A stretch of 42,145 nucleotides of DNA from JBFMHP01 sp040752855 (GTDB lineage: Bacteria > Pseudomonadota > Gammaproteobacteria > RBG-16-57-12): the NCBI GenBank assembly GCA_040752855.1, contig JBFMHP010000040.1, forward strand, positions 1 to 42,145. Direction: 5' to 3'. How positions within the stretch are numbered: position 1 is the stretch's first letter; every line of letters begins with the position of its first letter. Positions 24,638-33,516 of the stretch are shown one piece after another. The notes under the pieces are model-generated. The model made no database searches, was not told the DNA's origin, and saw only the letters and a list, made by a program, of their open reading frames with translations. A program made the position numbers and the translations under genes.

Positions 24638-25549
24638 CTACTTAACGCGCGTGCCATGTTCAAATATCTTCCGGCAGATCCCCTCGCTTCTCCCCCCTTT
24701 CACCACCCCGAACAAGGTATGCTCGCACTTGATGCTTCTGAGCAGATCGTTCAGCACCCGGTCCTTGCTGAACGTATACCCCTTCAGGGAAACAGCGAAA
24801 ACAATCACCGGCTCTTCCGGAAAATGCTTCACCTTCTTCTGCGCCAGCCAGACCTGATCGACCTTGGGGTGCGCGCCGAGCAGCTTGGCCAGGCGTTGAA
24901 GATATGCGGGCGACAGGTTGGGCGCCTCGAAGCCGTCCCCTACCGACACGCTGGCGCGCTCGCGCTTGGCCACACGGTTGATCTCTTTCTGCCGCTGCGC
25001 CTTGGTGCGCCAGAATTCGGCCTCCTGGTCACGACCTTGCTTGGCCAGAAACTTATAGGCCATGCTGCAGCTTTTTTCGATCAGCTTCGGATTGCGACAG
25101 GCGCGCGTAAGCTTGAACAGACCGGTCTCATCGCCCTGGGCCAGCAGCAGCCGCCCCATGGCAAACGCGGCATTGTCATCCTCGGGAAACCGTTCGTGAT
25201 AGGCCTGGTATTGCGCACAGGCGCTCGCCGGGGCGCGGTACAGCTCGGTGTAGACCGCCAACTCCCAGTGTTCCGCCTGGGTCAACTCTTCGTGCTTGCG
25301 CTTCTCCAGGGCCAACAGGCGTTTCTTGCGGGCCAGAATCGAGGCGTATTGAGCGTTCGCGCGCTTGGCTTCGGCTTGCGTGGCCGCAGCCGCGAGCCGC
25401 GCGCTTGGAATATTGGGATTGAAGATTCGGCCCAACCAAGACGGCGCTGCACCCTTGCCCGCCCCTTCAGGCAATGTCGTCACCATTCCCAGCGCCTTGA
25501 TACGGTCCAAGAATGATGGATAAACCTCAAGTTGTCTTGTCGAGCTCAT
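24638..25549 (-). CDS. Protein resembling the C-terminal TPR half of M48 metalloproteases, no protease domain
   Basis: The 303-residue product begins with YPSFLDRIKALGM, resembling the (H)PPLxERLxALG segment that follows the protease domain of some M48 Zn-peptidases. It then has a charged coiled region (about 55-95) and TPR-like repeats (about 95-175, including HWELAVYTELY and NAAFAMGRLLLAQGDETG). A C-terminal alpha/beta domain ends KIFEHGTRVK. No HExxH motif or membrane segment is present, and only ~140 bases separate it from the next upstream gene, so the protease half is absent. ATG 25549 has GAGGGGG nine bases upstream. The family assignment is from memory and tentative; function unknown. 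Confidence 0.6.
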   Translation of the reverse strand: MSSTRQLEVYPSFLDRIKALGMVTTLPEGAGKGAAPSWLGRIFNPNIPSARLAAAATQAEAKRANAQYASILARKKRLLALEKRKHEELTQAEHWELAVYTELYRAPASACAQYQAYHERFPEDDNAAFAMGRLLLAQGDETGLFKLTRACRNPKLIEKSCSMAYKFLAKQGRDQEAEFWRTKAQRQKEINRVAKRERASVSVGDGFEAPNLSPAYLQRLAKLLGAHPKVDQVWLAQKKVKHFPEEPVIVFAVSLKGYTFSKDRVLNDLLRSIKCEHTLFGVVKGGRSEGICRKIFEHGTRVK

Positions 25550-25691
25550 CGCCACTTACCCCCTCGTTTGAAACATCGATATGCGTTTGCGCTTTGCAGC
25601 ACCCCCCAAGAGCGATATAGATACCGCAGGGGCCACAAGGCGGCTGTGAACCTCATCACAGACGGCTCGTATATAAGAGCATGCTTAATGG

Positions 25692-26669
25692 CTAATGATC
25701 GGCCGTCACGGCCTCGAAGGAAAACACCTCGGGCGAATGCGGTTCGACTGTGATCCGGACCCACTGCGCCTCGAGCGGACCGAAATTCTCCACCCGGGTG
25801 AAATTAGGCAGGAAGTTACCCGTGGCAACGCGCGGTTTGTCGATGCGGAAATAATGCGTATCGCCGTGGGCCAACACCACGGGCCGGCCATACGCGACGA
25901 TGTTGCGCTCCAGCGCCGCGAGGATTTCAATAAACCCGTCTCGGCTATCGCGGTACTGGCGAAACTCCAGGCCTGGGTTGGCGTGCATCAAGAGGAACAC
26001 GCCGGGACTGTTGTGTTCGCGCGCGACGCGGAAGGTCTCGTCCATCCAGGCTATGGCGGCCGTGATACGGCGGCTGACCTCCTCATCGCTCGCGCCGGTA
26101 CGGCCGCTGAAGCCGCGCAGACCGTTTTCACTGCCTACCACATGCAAGGTGGCAAAGACGATATCGTGCTTCACCCAGCGCAGGTGCTCGGAGAATTCCG
26201 CGTAGCGCGGATCGCCGGACTGGGAAATCAGCCCCAATCGCTGATTGCCAAACTGTTGCGAGACATCGGCATAGAACACCGCGCGCAGCTGCGCGAGCCG
26301 CTCGATCGGATCAAAGGCGCCGAGTTCGCGCCGATGGCAGTCAGTCCAGTCATTGTCCCCGGGGGTCAGGAGAAAGGGCTTGTTAAATTGCCGGAAGCGG
26401 CTCAGACGGTCCCGGTAGACCTCATCGCTGCAGGGAATCGTGCCCTTGATGTCGCCGGAATGCAGTATCCATTCAATCGTCTTCTCGGTATTCAACGCCG
26501 CGACCAGTCGCGTCATCACCTCATCGTCTTCACCCGGCAGTGCCTGATACGGAACATCGCCGATCAGCGCGAACTCAAAGCGCTGCGCGCCCGGCGCCTC
26601 GGGCAACTCCGAACAGCCGGTTGCCAGACCGGCCGCCAACAGCAAGAGACCCCACCGGAAACCATGCAC
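25692..26669 (-). CDS. Calcineurin-like metallophosphoesterase lipoprotein
   Basis: A 325-residue protein with a lipoprotein signal peptide (LLLLAAGLATGC, lipobox Cys19), so it should be lipid-anchored in the periplasm or outer membrane. Metallophosphoesterase motifs appear in order: GDVPY, HSGDIKG, TPGDNDW, LLMHANPG and LAHGDTHYF, supplying the Asp, Asn and His ligands of a two-metal site. The substrate cannot be told. It is 142 bases upstream of the M48-like gene on the same strand and divergent from the glycosyltransferase at 26840. Confidence 0.82.
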   Translation of the reverse strand: MHGFRWGLLLLAAGLATGCSELPEAPGAQRFEFALIGDVPYQALPGEDDEVMTRLVAALNTEKTIEWILHSGDIKGTIPCSDEVYRDRLSRFRQFNKPFLLTPGDNDWTDCHRRELGAFDPIERLAQLRAVFYADVSQQFGNQRLGLISQSGDPRYAEFSEHLRWVKHDIVFATLHVVGSENGLRGFSGRTGASDEEVSRRITAAIAWMDETFRVAREHNSPGVFLLMHANPGLEFRQYRDSRDGFIEILAALERNIVAYGRPVVLAHGDTHYFRIDKPRVATGNFLPNFTRVENFGPLEAQWVRITVEPHSPEVFSFEAVTADH

Positions 26670-26839
26670 GCCACACCCCCGAACACCTGCCGACAGATAA
26701 AGATTCCTGACACAACTCTATCGGCCCGGAGCCATACTGTCCATGCGCGGCCCCCGAGATTGACAGCCTGCGCCGCGGAAGATGAGAATGGCCCCTTTGG
26801 CCATGCTCAAGGATCTGGTTTGAACATTGAAGGCTGCCC

Positions 26840-27775
26840 ATGAAACTTGCGATTGTCGTACCGTGTTACAACGAAGAAGAGGTTCTCGGTGAAACCGCCA
26901 GCAGGCTGCTGGCACTGCTGCAACGCTTGACTGAGAAGAACAAGATCTCATCCGACAGCAAGGTATACTTCGTCGATGACGGCAGCAAGGACCGCACCTG
27001 GGAACTCATCGAAGGCTTGTCGCAGAAGCACGGCAATATCGCGGGCGTCAAACTCTCGCGCAACCGCGGCCACCAGAACGCCCTGCTCGCCGGGCTGTTC
27101 ACCGCCGAGGGCGATGCGGTGATCAGCATCGACGCGGACCTGCAGGATGACATCAATGTCATGGAGCAGATGGTCGATCTCTACCACCAAGGCATTAAGA
27201 TCGTCTATGGCGTGCGCAAGCGCCGCGACACCGATACCGCCTTCAAGCGCACCACGGCGCTGCAATTCTACAAGCTCATGCGCGCCCTCGGCGTCGATAC
27301 CATCGAGAACCACGCCGACTACCGGCTCATGGACCGGCGCGCGATTGAAGAGCTCAAGGGTTTCAAGGAAGTGAACCTGTTTTTACGCGGGATCGTGCCG
27401 CTGCTCGGCTTCAAGTCCTCCATCGTCTACTATGATCGCGCCGAGCGTTTCGCCGGTGAGTCGAAATATCCCTTAAAGCGCATGATCGCCCTGGCGCTCA
27501 ACGCCATCACCTCGTTTTCCGTGGTGCCGCTGCGGCTGATCATGATCGTCGGGATGCTCACCTTCCTGTTTTCGCTCGGCATGAGCGCCTGGGCGCTGTG
27601 GGTGAAGTTCTTCGGCTCGCAGGTGGTGCCCGGCTGGGCCTCCACCGTCATCCCGGTCTACTTCATCAGCGGAATTCAGATCCTGTGCATCGGTGTGATC
27701 GGCGAGTATGTGGGCAAGCTCTACTCAGAGGCAAAACAGCGCCCGCGCTACATCATCGAAAAGATCGTGGAGTAG
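26840..27775 (+). CDS. GtrB-like polyprenyl-phosphate sugar transferase (GT2)
   Basis: A 311-residue family 2 glycosyltransferase. LAIVVPCYNEEEVLGETA, VDDGSKDRTWEL and SIDADLQDD give the nucleotide-sugar and metal-binding residues (DXD-like DAD). Two membrane helices lie near residues 230-255 and 265-290, followed by the amphipathic tail GEYVGKLYSEAKQRPRY typical of GtrB/DPM1-type enzymes. It should load a sugar from a nucleotide donor onto undecaprenyl phosphate on the cytoplasmic face. A GtrA-like gene follows by 13 bases, and a GT-C transferase that uses such donors converges on them, so the three form one pathway by inference. The sugar is unknown. Confidence 0.88.
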   Translation: MKLAIVVPCYNEEEVLGETASRLLALLQRLTEKNKISSDSKVYFVDDGSKDRTWELIEGLSQKHGNIAGVKLSRNRGHQNALLAGLFTAEGDAVISIDADLQDDINVMEQMVDLYHQGIKIVYGVRKRRDTDTAFKRTTALQFYKLMRALGVDTIENHADYRLMDRRAIEELKGFKEVNLFLRGIVPLLGFKSSIVYYDRAERFAGESKYPLKRMIALALNAITSFSVVPLRLIMIVGMLTFLFSLGMSAWALWVKFFGSQVVPGWASTVIPVYFISGIQILCIGVIGEYVGKLYSEAKQRPRYIIEKIVE

Positions 27776-27788
27776 GCGCCGGCCGGTC

Positions 27789-28163
27789 ATGTCGCGCCCG
27801 CCGATTCAGCAATTCGTCTCCTTCGCCGGGGTGGGCGCCATCGCCACCGGGGTGCAGTACCTGATCCTGATCATTCTGGCCGAGTTGGGGATGCGGGCGG
27901 CGCTGGCCTCGGGCATCGGCTATGTGCTCAGCGCCCTGCTCAACTACTACCTCAATTACCGCTACACCTTCAAAAGCACCAAGGATCACCGCCAAACCCT
28001 CGCGCGCTTCTTCACCATCGCGCTGGTGGGCCTGGCGTTGAACACCGGGGTGATGATCGTCGCGGTGGAATATCTGCACCTGCACTACCTGCTCGCCCAG
28101 ATCCTGGCCACCGGCCTGGTGCTGCTGTGGAACTTCGGCGCCAACGCGCGCTGGACCTTCTGA
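27789..28163 (+). CDS. GtrA-family flippase-like membrane protein
   Basis: A 124-residue protein with four membrane segments. The GtrA hallmarks are FVSFAGVGAIATGVQYLIL near the start, the central ALLNYYLNYRYTF, and the C-terminal LLWNFGANARWTF. GtrA proteins are thought to flip undecaprenyl-phosphate-linked sugars across the inner membrane. ATG 27789 is chosen since it starts right at the first conserved helix, 13 bases after the GT2 gene. Confidence 0.9.
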   Translation: MSRPPIQQFVSFAGVGAIATGVQYLILIILAELGMRAALASGIGYVLSALLNYYLNYRYTFKSTKDHRQTLARFFTIALVGLALNTGVMIVAVEYLHLHYLLAQILATGLVLLWNFGANARWTF

Positions 28164-28166
28164 AGA

Positions 28167-28188
28167 TACGCACGCCCCGGCGTGCGTA
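28167..28188. terminator. Hairpin between convergent gtrA-like and GT-C genes
   Basis: A perfect 9-base stem TACGCACGC (28167-28175) / GCGTGCGTA (28180-28188) with loop CCCG fills most of the 31-base gap between two convergent stop codons. There is no T-run on either side, so it is a weak or bidirectional terminator at best. Confidence 0.5.
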
Positions 28189-28194
28189 CTGCGG

Positions 28195-31100
28195 CTACAG
28201 GAAATTCCAGTTGGCAAACCAATGCATCCGCTCGGCGGCCTCGGCGCTGATCGGATAGCCGGAGATCGCCGGATAGAGCAGGATGAACAAGCCGATGACC
28301 AGCGCGACATAGCCGCCTATGAGTGCCTTGCCCTGCCAGCGCGTGGTATCGAGCCGCGCAGCGAGCAGACTGATGCCCAGGATCAAAAACGGCACGCAGG
28401 GGAAGTAGTGATAGATGAAGGTCATGCGCTCCACGCACACCCAGGGGATGTAGAGCGCCAGGAAGGCGCCGACCAGGAACTGGGCCTCCCGGGTGATCCG
28501 CCCGGTGGTGCGCCACAACAGCACCAGCATGATCGCCAAGCCGGTCCACCAGATCGCGGGATTGCCCAGCAGCGTGATGCGCGAATGCATCAGGGGCTCC
28601 AGATTTGGATCGTGATACAGCCACATCGGCTTCAATATCAGCGGCCAGCTGTAATACGGCGCGGCAAAGGGATGGCCTTCGGAGCTCTGTTTGGCGTGGT
28701 AGTCGAGCATATCGTGCTGAAACCCGAGGATCTGCCCGATGCCGCGCGCGGAGAACAGCGAGCCGCTGCCCGGAATCGATTCCAGAAACTCTGAATACGA
28801 CAACCAATAGATCAGCAGCGGAACCAGCACAAAGCCCACGCTCAGGATGCCGCCCAGCCGCAGCACGTGCTCGCGCCAAAATTGCCGATGATTGCTGCAA
28901 TGCCCGCCCCAGGCCAAACCGGCGGCCGTGCCCCATTCCCGCACGGTCAGCCACAGGAAAAACACGAAGACGGCAAAGCCCGCGTACAGCCCCGTCCACT
29001 TGGTGGCGATGGCCGCGCCGATGCATGCGCCCGCCACCACGAGCCAAGGCGCGCTGCCGGCCACCGCCCGCCCGCCGCCCAGGCTGTACCACTTGTAAAG
29101 ACTCAGATAGCCCGCGGTGATGAAGAACACCAGGAACATATCGATGGTCGAGTAGCGGCTGATGGAGAAATTGATGAACTCGAAAAGAATCAGCGCCGCC
29201 GCCAGATAGGCGCCGAGGCGCCGCCCGGTGAGCAGGCGTCCGCCGAAAAACAGCAGCCACACCATCGATGCCCCGAACACCGCCCCCATCACCCGCCAGC
29301 CGAAGGGCGTCATGTCGAAGGCGCGGATGCCCAGGCCGATCAGGATCTTGCCGAGCGGCGGGTGGGTATTCTCATAGGGCATGATGTCGCGGATGAACTC
29401 CAGCGCGGTGCGTCCATGGTAGATCTCGTCGAAATAGGTGCTGCGCATATAGCCGCCGCCGAGGCGCAGGGTTTCGGGCTCGTCGAACAGCGCATGCTCG
29501 CGCGGCGCCATCGGGCGTTCGCCGTACTGATCGCGCACGATCAGCTGGCTGGGATTGAGCAGCTGCCCCTGCACGCCGAAAAAACCCAGCTCCAGGATTT
29601 CGGCGTTCTCGCCGGAGAGCTCCAGGCGCACGCGCTCGATCGGCGCGGGATCGTCCACCTTCTTTTCCAGCACCTTGTAGAACTCCGTCAGCTCCACCTC
29701 GGGCTTTTCTGCCTTGAATAAAGGCTGCCAACCGCCGGACGCCTGATACTGCGCCACGAGCCGGCCATCCAGCACCCCGTCATAGATATCCACCTGCGCA
29801 ATGGGCGCGGGGGGATCGAACCGCAGCTCCAGCTGCACCGGTTTGGCCGGTATTGCATAGGCGTGGACCGGATAGTTCAGATCGCCGAGGCGAAACAGCA
29901 GCAGCCCCAGCGCAAACAGGCTCATCCCCGTCACGGCCAGATAATCCAGCCGGCGCATGGCAAACGGCGCGCCGGGCGGCGGTGCCACGGCCGGCTTGAG
30001 ACGCACGATGCCCGGTCTGAACAACCACGCCTTGAGCCGCCCGGCCTGCGCGCCCAGGGCGGCAATCAGGCGCGCGACACGCATCGAACGCAGCTGCGCC
30101 TCATACACCAGACTGAGCGCAAACAGCAGCACGATGCCCGCCGAAATGCTGCGGATCACCCAGCCGTCCGCCGGCGGAATCGCATTCATGTAGATGTAGT
30201 ACACGAAGATGTAGGCCATATTGGCCAACAGCAAAATCCCTGTGGCGAGATAAATCCACTGCATGCGCCGCGCCATCGGCAGCAGCGGCAGCATGAACAG
30301 CAGCACCGGGAACAGGTAGCGCTCGTGCATGCGCGGGAAGAACACGAAGAAGGCAAAGGCCAGCAAGAAGAAAGCGGGAAACAGCGACTCCGGCTGCCAG
30401 CGGCTGCCGGCGGCCTTGCCGCCGTACTCACCCGGGATGATGCCGTCCCGGCGCGGGCCGATCAGCAGCACGCCGATCACCGCCGCCAGCGCCGCGACCG
30501 GTACAATCACCGCCCATACGCCCAAGTCCAGGCCAAACAGGCCGACGGTATCGCTGCGCCCCCAGTTCAGCCCCAGCATCCCCCAGAAGTTGAAGGCATT
30601 GACCGAGAGAAAGGAATAACCCTCCGCCGTGTTGCGATAGAGGTCCACGATCCACAGCAGCGGCCGGTTGTAGGCAAACGGCAATATCACGGCGACAAAC
30701 GTCGCGACGGAGGCCAATCCGCTGACGGCCACGGTGCGCAGCGGATAATAGCGGAACACAAAGACGATGTAGAAAATGATGAACACCAGCGCCTGGGGCT
30801 TCATGGCGAAGGCCGCCGCCAACAGCATGCCGGCGGGCACCATGCGCTGGCGCTCCATCAGCAGCAGGCTGACCAGCACCATGGCGCAGTAGACGACATC
30901 GGTCTGTCCCCAGAAGGCCGAATCGAAGATCACCGTCGGATTGAAGGCGAAGAGTCCCGCCAGCAACCACGGCAGGATGCCGCCGAACCGGTGGCGCAGA
31001 TACGCGAGCATCAGCGCGCTGACCGCCAGATCCATCAGAATCGGCGGCAGCTTGAGCACCGCCACCATCAGCGGCGTATCCGCCAGGGAAAAGGCGCGCC

Positions 31101-32076
31101 CGATCCAACCCACCACGCCCAGCACATAGAGATAGAGCGGCGGATAATCGATGAAGTAGTCCTTGGGATTGGCCGGATAGATATCCAGGAAGCGTCCGGG
31201 TTCGGCCAGATCCAGCGCCCAGCGGATGTAGAGCGCGGTATCGACGGTAAAGCCGGGATACTGGATCATCGCCAGGCGCACACACAACGCCGCGCCGATC
31301 AGCAGCCAGAACCCCGGCAGCCGCCACAGCGGCGCCAGGGCAGCGACCGGTGCGCGCAGCGGCGGGTGATCGAGCCGCCCATGGCGTATCAGATAGGCCA
31401 CGATCAACACGAACGGCACCACGAGCAACACCATGAACAGGCGCAGCGGCACCGTGGATTTCTTGACCTCGGCCGCCGGGGACTGCGCGGCCTCACTGCC
31501 CGCAGCGCTGCGCGATTCGATCACCACCGCATCGCCGCGCCAGCTCGCCAGCTCCTCCAGCCGCGGCGAGGCAAACCATGCCGCGCCCTTGGTCGCCGCC
31601 CCATAGAACCCCAGGCGCAACGCGAACTGCACCTCCTCGTCCTTATCGGCGTAAAACACCTGCTCAACGAAGGTCCACGGCGTATCGCCCTGCAAGGTGA
31701 CTTTACTGCGGCTGAAGCCCCCCAGCACGGAGAGATTGGCACCGACCTGTCCCTCAATCCCGGCCGTATTGACCCAGCTCGAAAAGCGATAATAGCGCCC
31801 CTTAATCACCGGCACCGCTTGCGCGAAACTGATGTCGTTTTCCGTCTCCGCATGGATGCGCACGCTCGGCCCACTGTCGCCATAACGCACCTGCTCATCA
31901 AGCACCGCCTCGCCATGCGGCTGCCAGCTGATCTTGACCCACCGGTCGTCCTGCAACAGATTGTCCTGCGTCAGCGGTCGTTCAGACCCCGCGTAGAACA
32001 GAACCATGACCGCCGCGATGACCGCAGCGAAGATGAACAAAACACGTGGTTGCTTAAACAGAATACTAAAACCCAT
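28195..32076 (-). CDS. Giant dual GT-C glycosyltransferase (GPI18-like + PMT-like) with lectin-like domains
   Basis: The ~1,293-residue membrane protein has five regions. One N-terminal helix (about 5-27) comes first. A periplasmic beta-rich domain (about 40-170, with KGRYYRFSSWVNTAG) resembles a carbohydrate-binding module. A first GT-C module (about 210-680, WALDLAEPGRFLDIYPANP and KDYFIDYPPLYLYVLG) resembles Gpi18-like mannosyltransferases. A second beta domain (about 735-835) is discoidin-like. The last is a PMT-type GT39 module (to the C-terminus) with TYFDEIYHGRTALEFIRD (Asp883-Glu884, the likely catalytic pair) and YENTHPPLGK. It should use polyprenyl-phosphate sugars made by the GT2/GtrA pair. 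ATG 32076 is preferred over GTG 32082; neither has a strong ribosome binding site. Acceptor (protein, lipid or glycan) is unknown. Confidence 0.82.
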   Translation of the reverse strand: MGFSILFKQPRVLFIFAAVIAAVMVLFYAGSERPLTQDNLLQDDRWVKISWQPHGEAVLDEQVRYGDSGPSVRIHAETENDISFAQAVPVIKGRYYRFSSWVNTAGIEGQVGANLSVLGGFSRSKVTLQGDTPWTFVEQVFYADKDEEVQFALRLGFYGAATKGAAWFASPRLEELASWRGDAVVIESRSAAGSEAAQSPAAEVKKSTVPLRLFMVLLVVPFVLIVAYLIRHGRLDHPPLRAPVAALAPLWRLPGFWLLIGAALCVRLAMIQYPGFTVDTALYIRWALDLAEPGRFLDIYPANPKDYFIDYPPLYLYVLGVVGWIGRAFSLADTPLMVAVLKLPPILMDLAVSALMLAYLRHRFGGILPWLLAGLFAFNPTVIFDSAFWGQTDVVYCAMVLVSLLLMERQRMVPAGMLLAAAFAMKPQALVFIIFYIVFVFRYYPLRTVAVSGLASVATFVAVILPFAYNRPLLWIVDLYRNTAEGYSFLSVNAFNFWGMLGLNWGRSDTVGLFGLDLGVWAVIVPVAALAAVIGVLLIGPRRDGIIPGEYGGKAAGSRWQPESLFPAFFLLAFAFFVFFPRMHERYLFPVLLFMLPLLPMARRMQWIYLATGILLLANMAYIFVYYIYMNAIPPADGWVIRSISAGIVLLFALSLVYEAQLRSMRVARLIAALGAQAGRLKAWLFRPGIVRLKPAVAPPPGAPFAMRRLDYLAVTGMSLFALGLLLFRLGDLNYPVHAYAIPAKPVQLELRFDPPAPIAQVDIYDGVLDGRLVAQYQASGGWQPLFKAEKPEVELTEFYKVLEKKVDDPAPIERVRLELSGENAEILELGFFGVQGQLLNPSQLIVRDQYGERPMAPREHALFDEPETLRLGGGYMRSTYFDEIYHGRTALEFIRDIMPYENTHPPLGKILIGLGIRAFDMTPFGWRVMGAVFGASMVWLLFFGGRLLTGRRLGAYLAAALILFEFINFSISRYSTIDMFLVFFITAGYLSLYKWYSLGGGRAVAGSAPWLVVAGACIGAAIATKWTGLYAGFAVFVFFLWLTVREWGTAAGLAWGGHCSNHRQFWREHVLRLGGILSVGFVLVPLLIYWLSYSEFLESIPGSGSLFSARGIGQILGFQHDMLDYHAKQSSEGHPFAAPYYSWPLILKPMWLYHDPNLEPLMHSRITLLGNPAIWWTGLAIMLVLLWRTTGRITREAQFLVGAFLALYIPWVCVERMTFIYHYFPCVPFLILGISLLAARLDTTRWQGKALIGGYVALVIGLFILLYPAISGYPISAEAAERMHWFANWNFL

Positions 32077-33017
32077 GCTCACACTACCGGCCTGGGGGCG
32101 CGGCCGCCTCTGACTGTCGTGGCGTTGACACCATTCACCCGGCAGATCTCACCCAATCTGCCACATTCAAAGATGCCGTCCCATCCCCCGGGATTGATGA
32201 GCACCCCTATTAGACTTCAGCGTTCCCATTGGCGACGCCGTTCGGAAAGCAACCCCGAGCATCCATCCGCCGTGTATTAACCCGGCATCTAACCCGCCTG
32301 CTGTGTTTCCTCTCCCTCAGAACGAGGCCTAGCGTGAAGGCATAATCTATCGATTTCACACCACCCTCCCGCCCGTCTATCCGCGATAAACAGGACATCT
32401 CAGCATGTGCAGCCGATATATTTGATACCGGGTTATTCACACAAGAAAACGCCTTCGTTATCAGCCCTGCACCCCCACACGAACCCAATCCCCCCAGATC
32501 GAGCACGCGCGAATCCACCGACGATAACCCATGGAGAATAAAAGCCCGGCGGCAAAAAGTCCATGACCCGCAGGATCAAGAACCATTTACCGCCATAACG
32601 ACATGCGGATCGACCCGCAGCTCTGGGCCCGGTGCTGCCCGCGCACCCTCCGGACCCCACCACGCAGCGACGCGCTTTCCTTTCCCTAGCCTTCGGCGCC
32701 GCGATTACCTGGCGGCCGGACACGCGCCGGCATAGTTACCTGTCATGCTCGGCGCACACGTTTTATAGACCGCCCTGTGCTCAAACGCCGCAGTAGTGAG
32801 CAGCCCCGGCAGAACAATTTTCCAGTCTCGCCGCAAAAGAAGAGCAATCAGAAGCACCAAAGGCTCAATAACTAGCGATTACGACGCCAACGCAAACATG
32901 GCTATCTCGCCAAACAATGAAGGCACGTTTTGTAGATCCGGCAACAAAACAAATATGTCCGCCAGACAGCGATGTATCGTTCTATGATTGAGCTCGGTGA
33001 TCGTCTGAAAAATTATC
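32077..33017. other. Gene-poor junction between core chromosome and cassette array
   Basis: About 940 bases hold no reading frame I can support. Short open frames on both strands (32210-32518, 32433-32723, 32796-32987) have no recognisable motifs or ribosome binding sites. Base composition shifts from GC-rich to AT-richer across about 32.75-33.0 kb. No attC-like site, tRNA or integrase remnant is visible. It likely contains the end of the cassette array and degraded sequence. Confidence 0.6.
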
Positions 33018-33076
33018 TTTAACCGCGGATGCGATTACACAGAATTATTTATAGGCTCTCAATGCGATTGTTAGCC
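33018..33076 (-). other. attC-like site of the DUF1272 cassette
   Basis: Cores TTTAACC (33018-33024) and GTTAGCC (33070-33076) flank imperfect arms. It lies 16 bases beyond the DUF1272 stop codon. Arm complementarity is modest, so this is the least certain intact site. It marks the left end of the array. Confidence 0.55.
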
Positions 33077-33092
33077 GCCACCATTTTCTACC

Positions 33093-33401
33093 TCACCGCT
33101 TCTCAGGAGGCAACCCGCCTTGTGCGGCCAACAGCTTCGCGTGTTCTGCCAGGCTCACTGGTCTGTGTTTCACTGTCGCACTTGCTGGGTGAGCACCAAG
33201 GAAGTTATTACCTTTCCAGTTTTTCGAAGGCCGGATTGGTCTTGGCACAAACCCGCCGCCACAATTTGGGCAGGTGTTCTTCAGGATCGTATCTACGCAG
33301 GTAGCGCAAAAAGTACATTCATACGAGCAAATGCGCGCCTCAGTTGATGCCGGTGGCAACGCCTTGTTGCAGTGCTCGCAGGTTGGCCTAAGCTCGAGCA
33401 T
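33093..33401 (-). CDS. DUF1272-family cysteine-rich protein
   Basis: A 102-residue protein starting MLELRPTCEHCNKALPP with STEARICSYECTFCATCVD and CPNCGGGFVPRPIRP. Four CxxC-type pairs suggest two zinc-binding knuckles. DUF1272 proteins have no established function. ATG 33401 has GGAGGG just upstream and starts at the family N-terminus; a TTG at 33419 is rejected. The tail after about residue 60 is longer than the shortest family members, but it contains the AHPAS segment common in the family. Confidence 0.85.
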   Translation of the reverse strand: MLELRPTCEHCNKALPPASTEARICSYECTFCATCVDTILKNTCPNCGGGFVPRPIRPSKNWKGNNFLGAHPASATVKHRPVSLAEHAKLLAAQGGLPPEKR

Positions 33402-33420
33402 GAGCCCTCCTTCTTGCAAC

Positions 33421-33475
33421 GGCTAACGTTAAAGCTCAAGCGTGCCGTTTTTTAGGTTTGATGGATTTGTTAGCA
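33421..33475 (-). other. attC site of the DUF2778-like cassette
   Basis: Cores GGCTAAC (33421-33427) and GTTAGCA (33469-33475) are joined by partly complementary arms. The site lies between the DUF2778-like pseudogene stop (33517) and the DUF1272 start (33401), as expected for the downstream attC of the former. Confidence 0.7.
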
Positions 33476-33516
33476 ATATTTAGCCAGGTTGTGCACACGA
33501 AAACTTTATTGTGATC

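Noticed and set aside
29863..32280. Very long plus-strand open frame (about 805 codons) opposite the GT-C gene
   Set aside because: It is rich in His, Gln and Arg with no domains, and arises from GC codon bias antisense to a clear membrane protein.
32433..32723. Minus-strand frame of 96 codons in the gene-poor junction
   Set aside because: No ribosome binding site, unusual composition, and it overlaps another unsupported frame at 32210-32518.
32796..32987. Short plus-strand frame near the left end of the array
   Set aside because: No motif or start signal, and opposite to the orientation of the cassettes.
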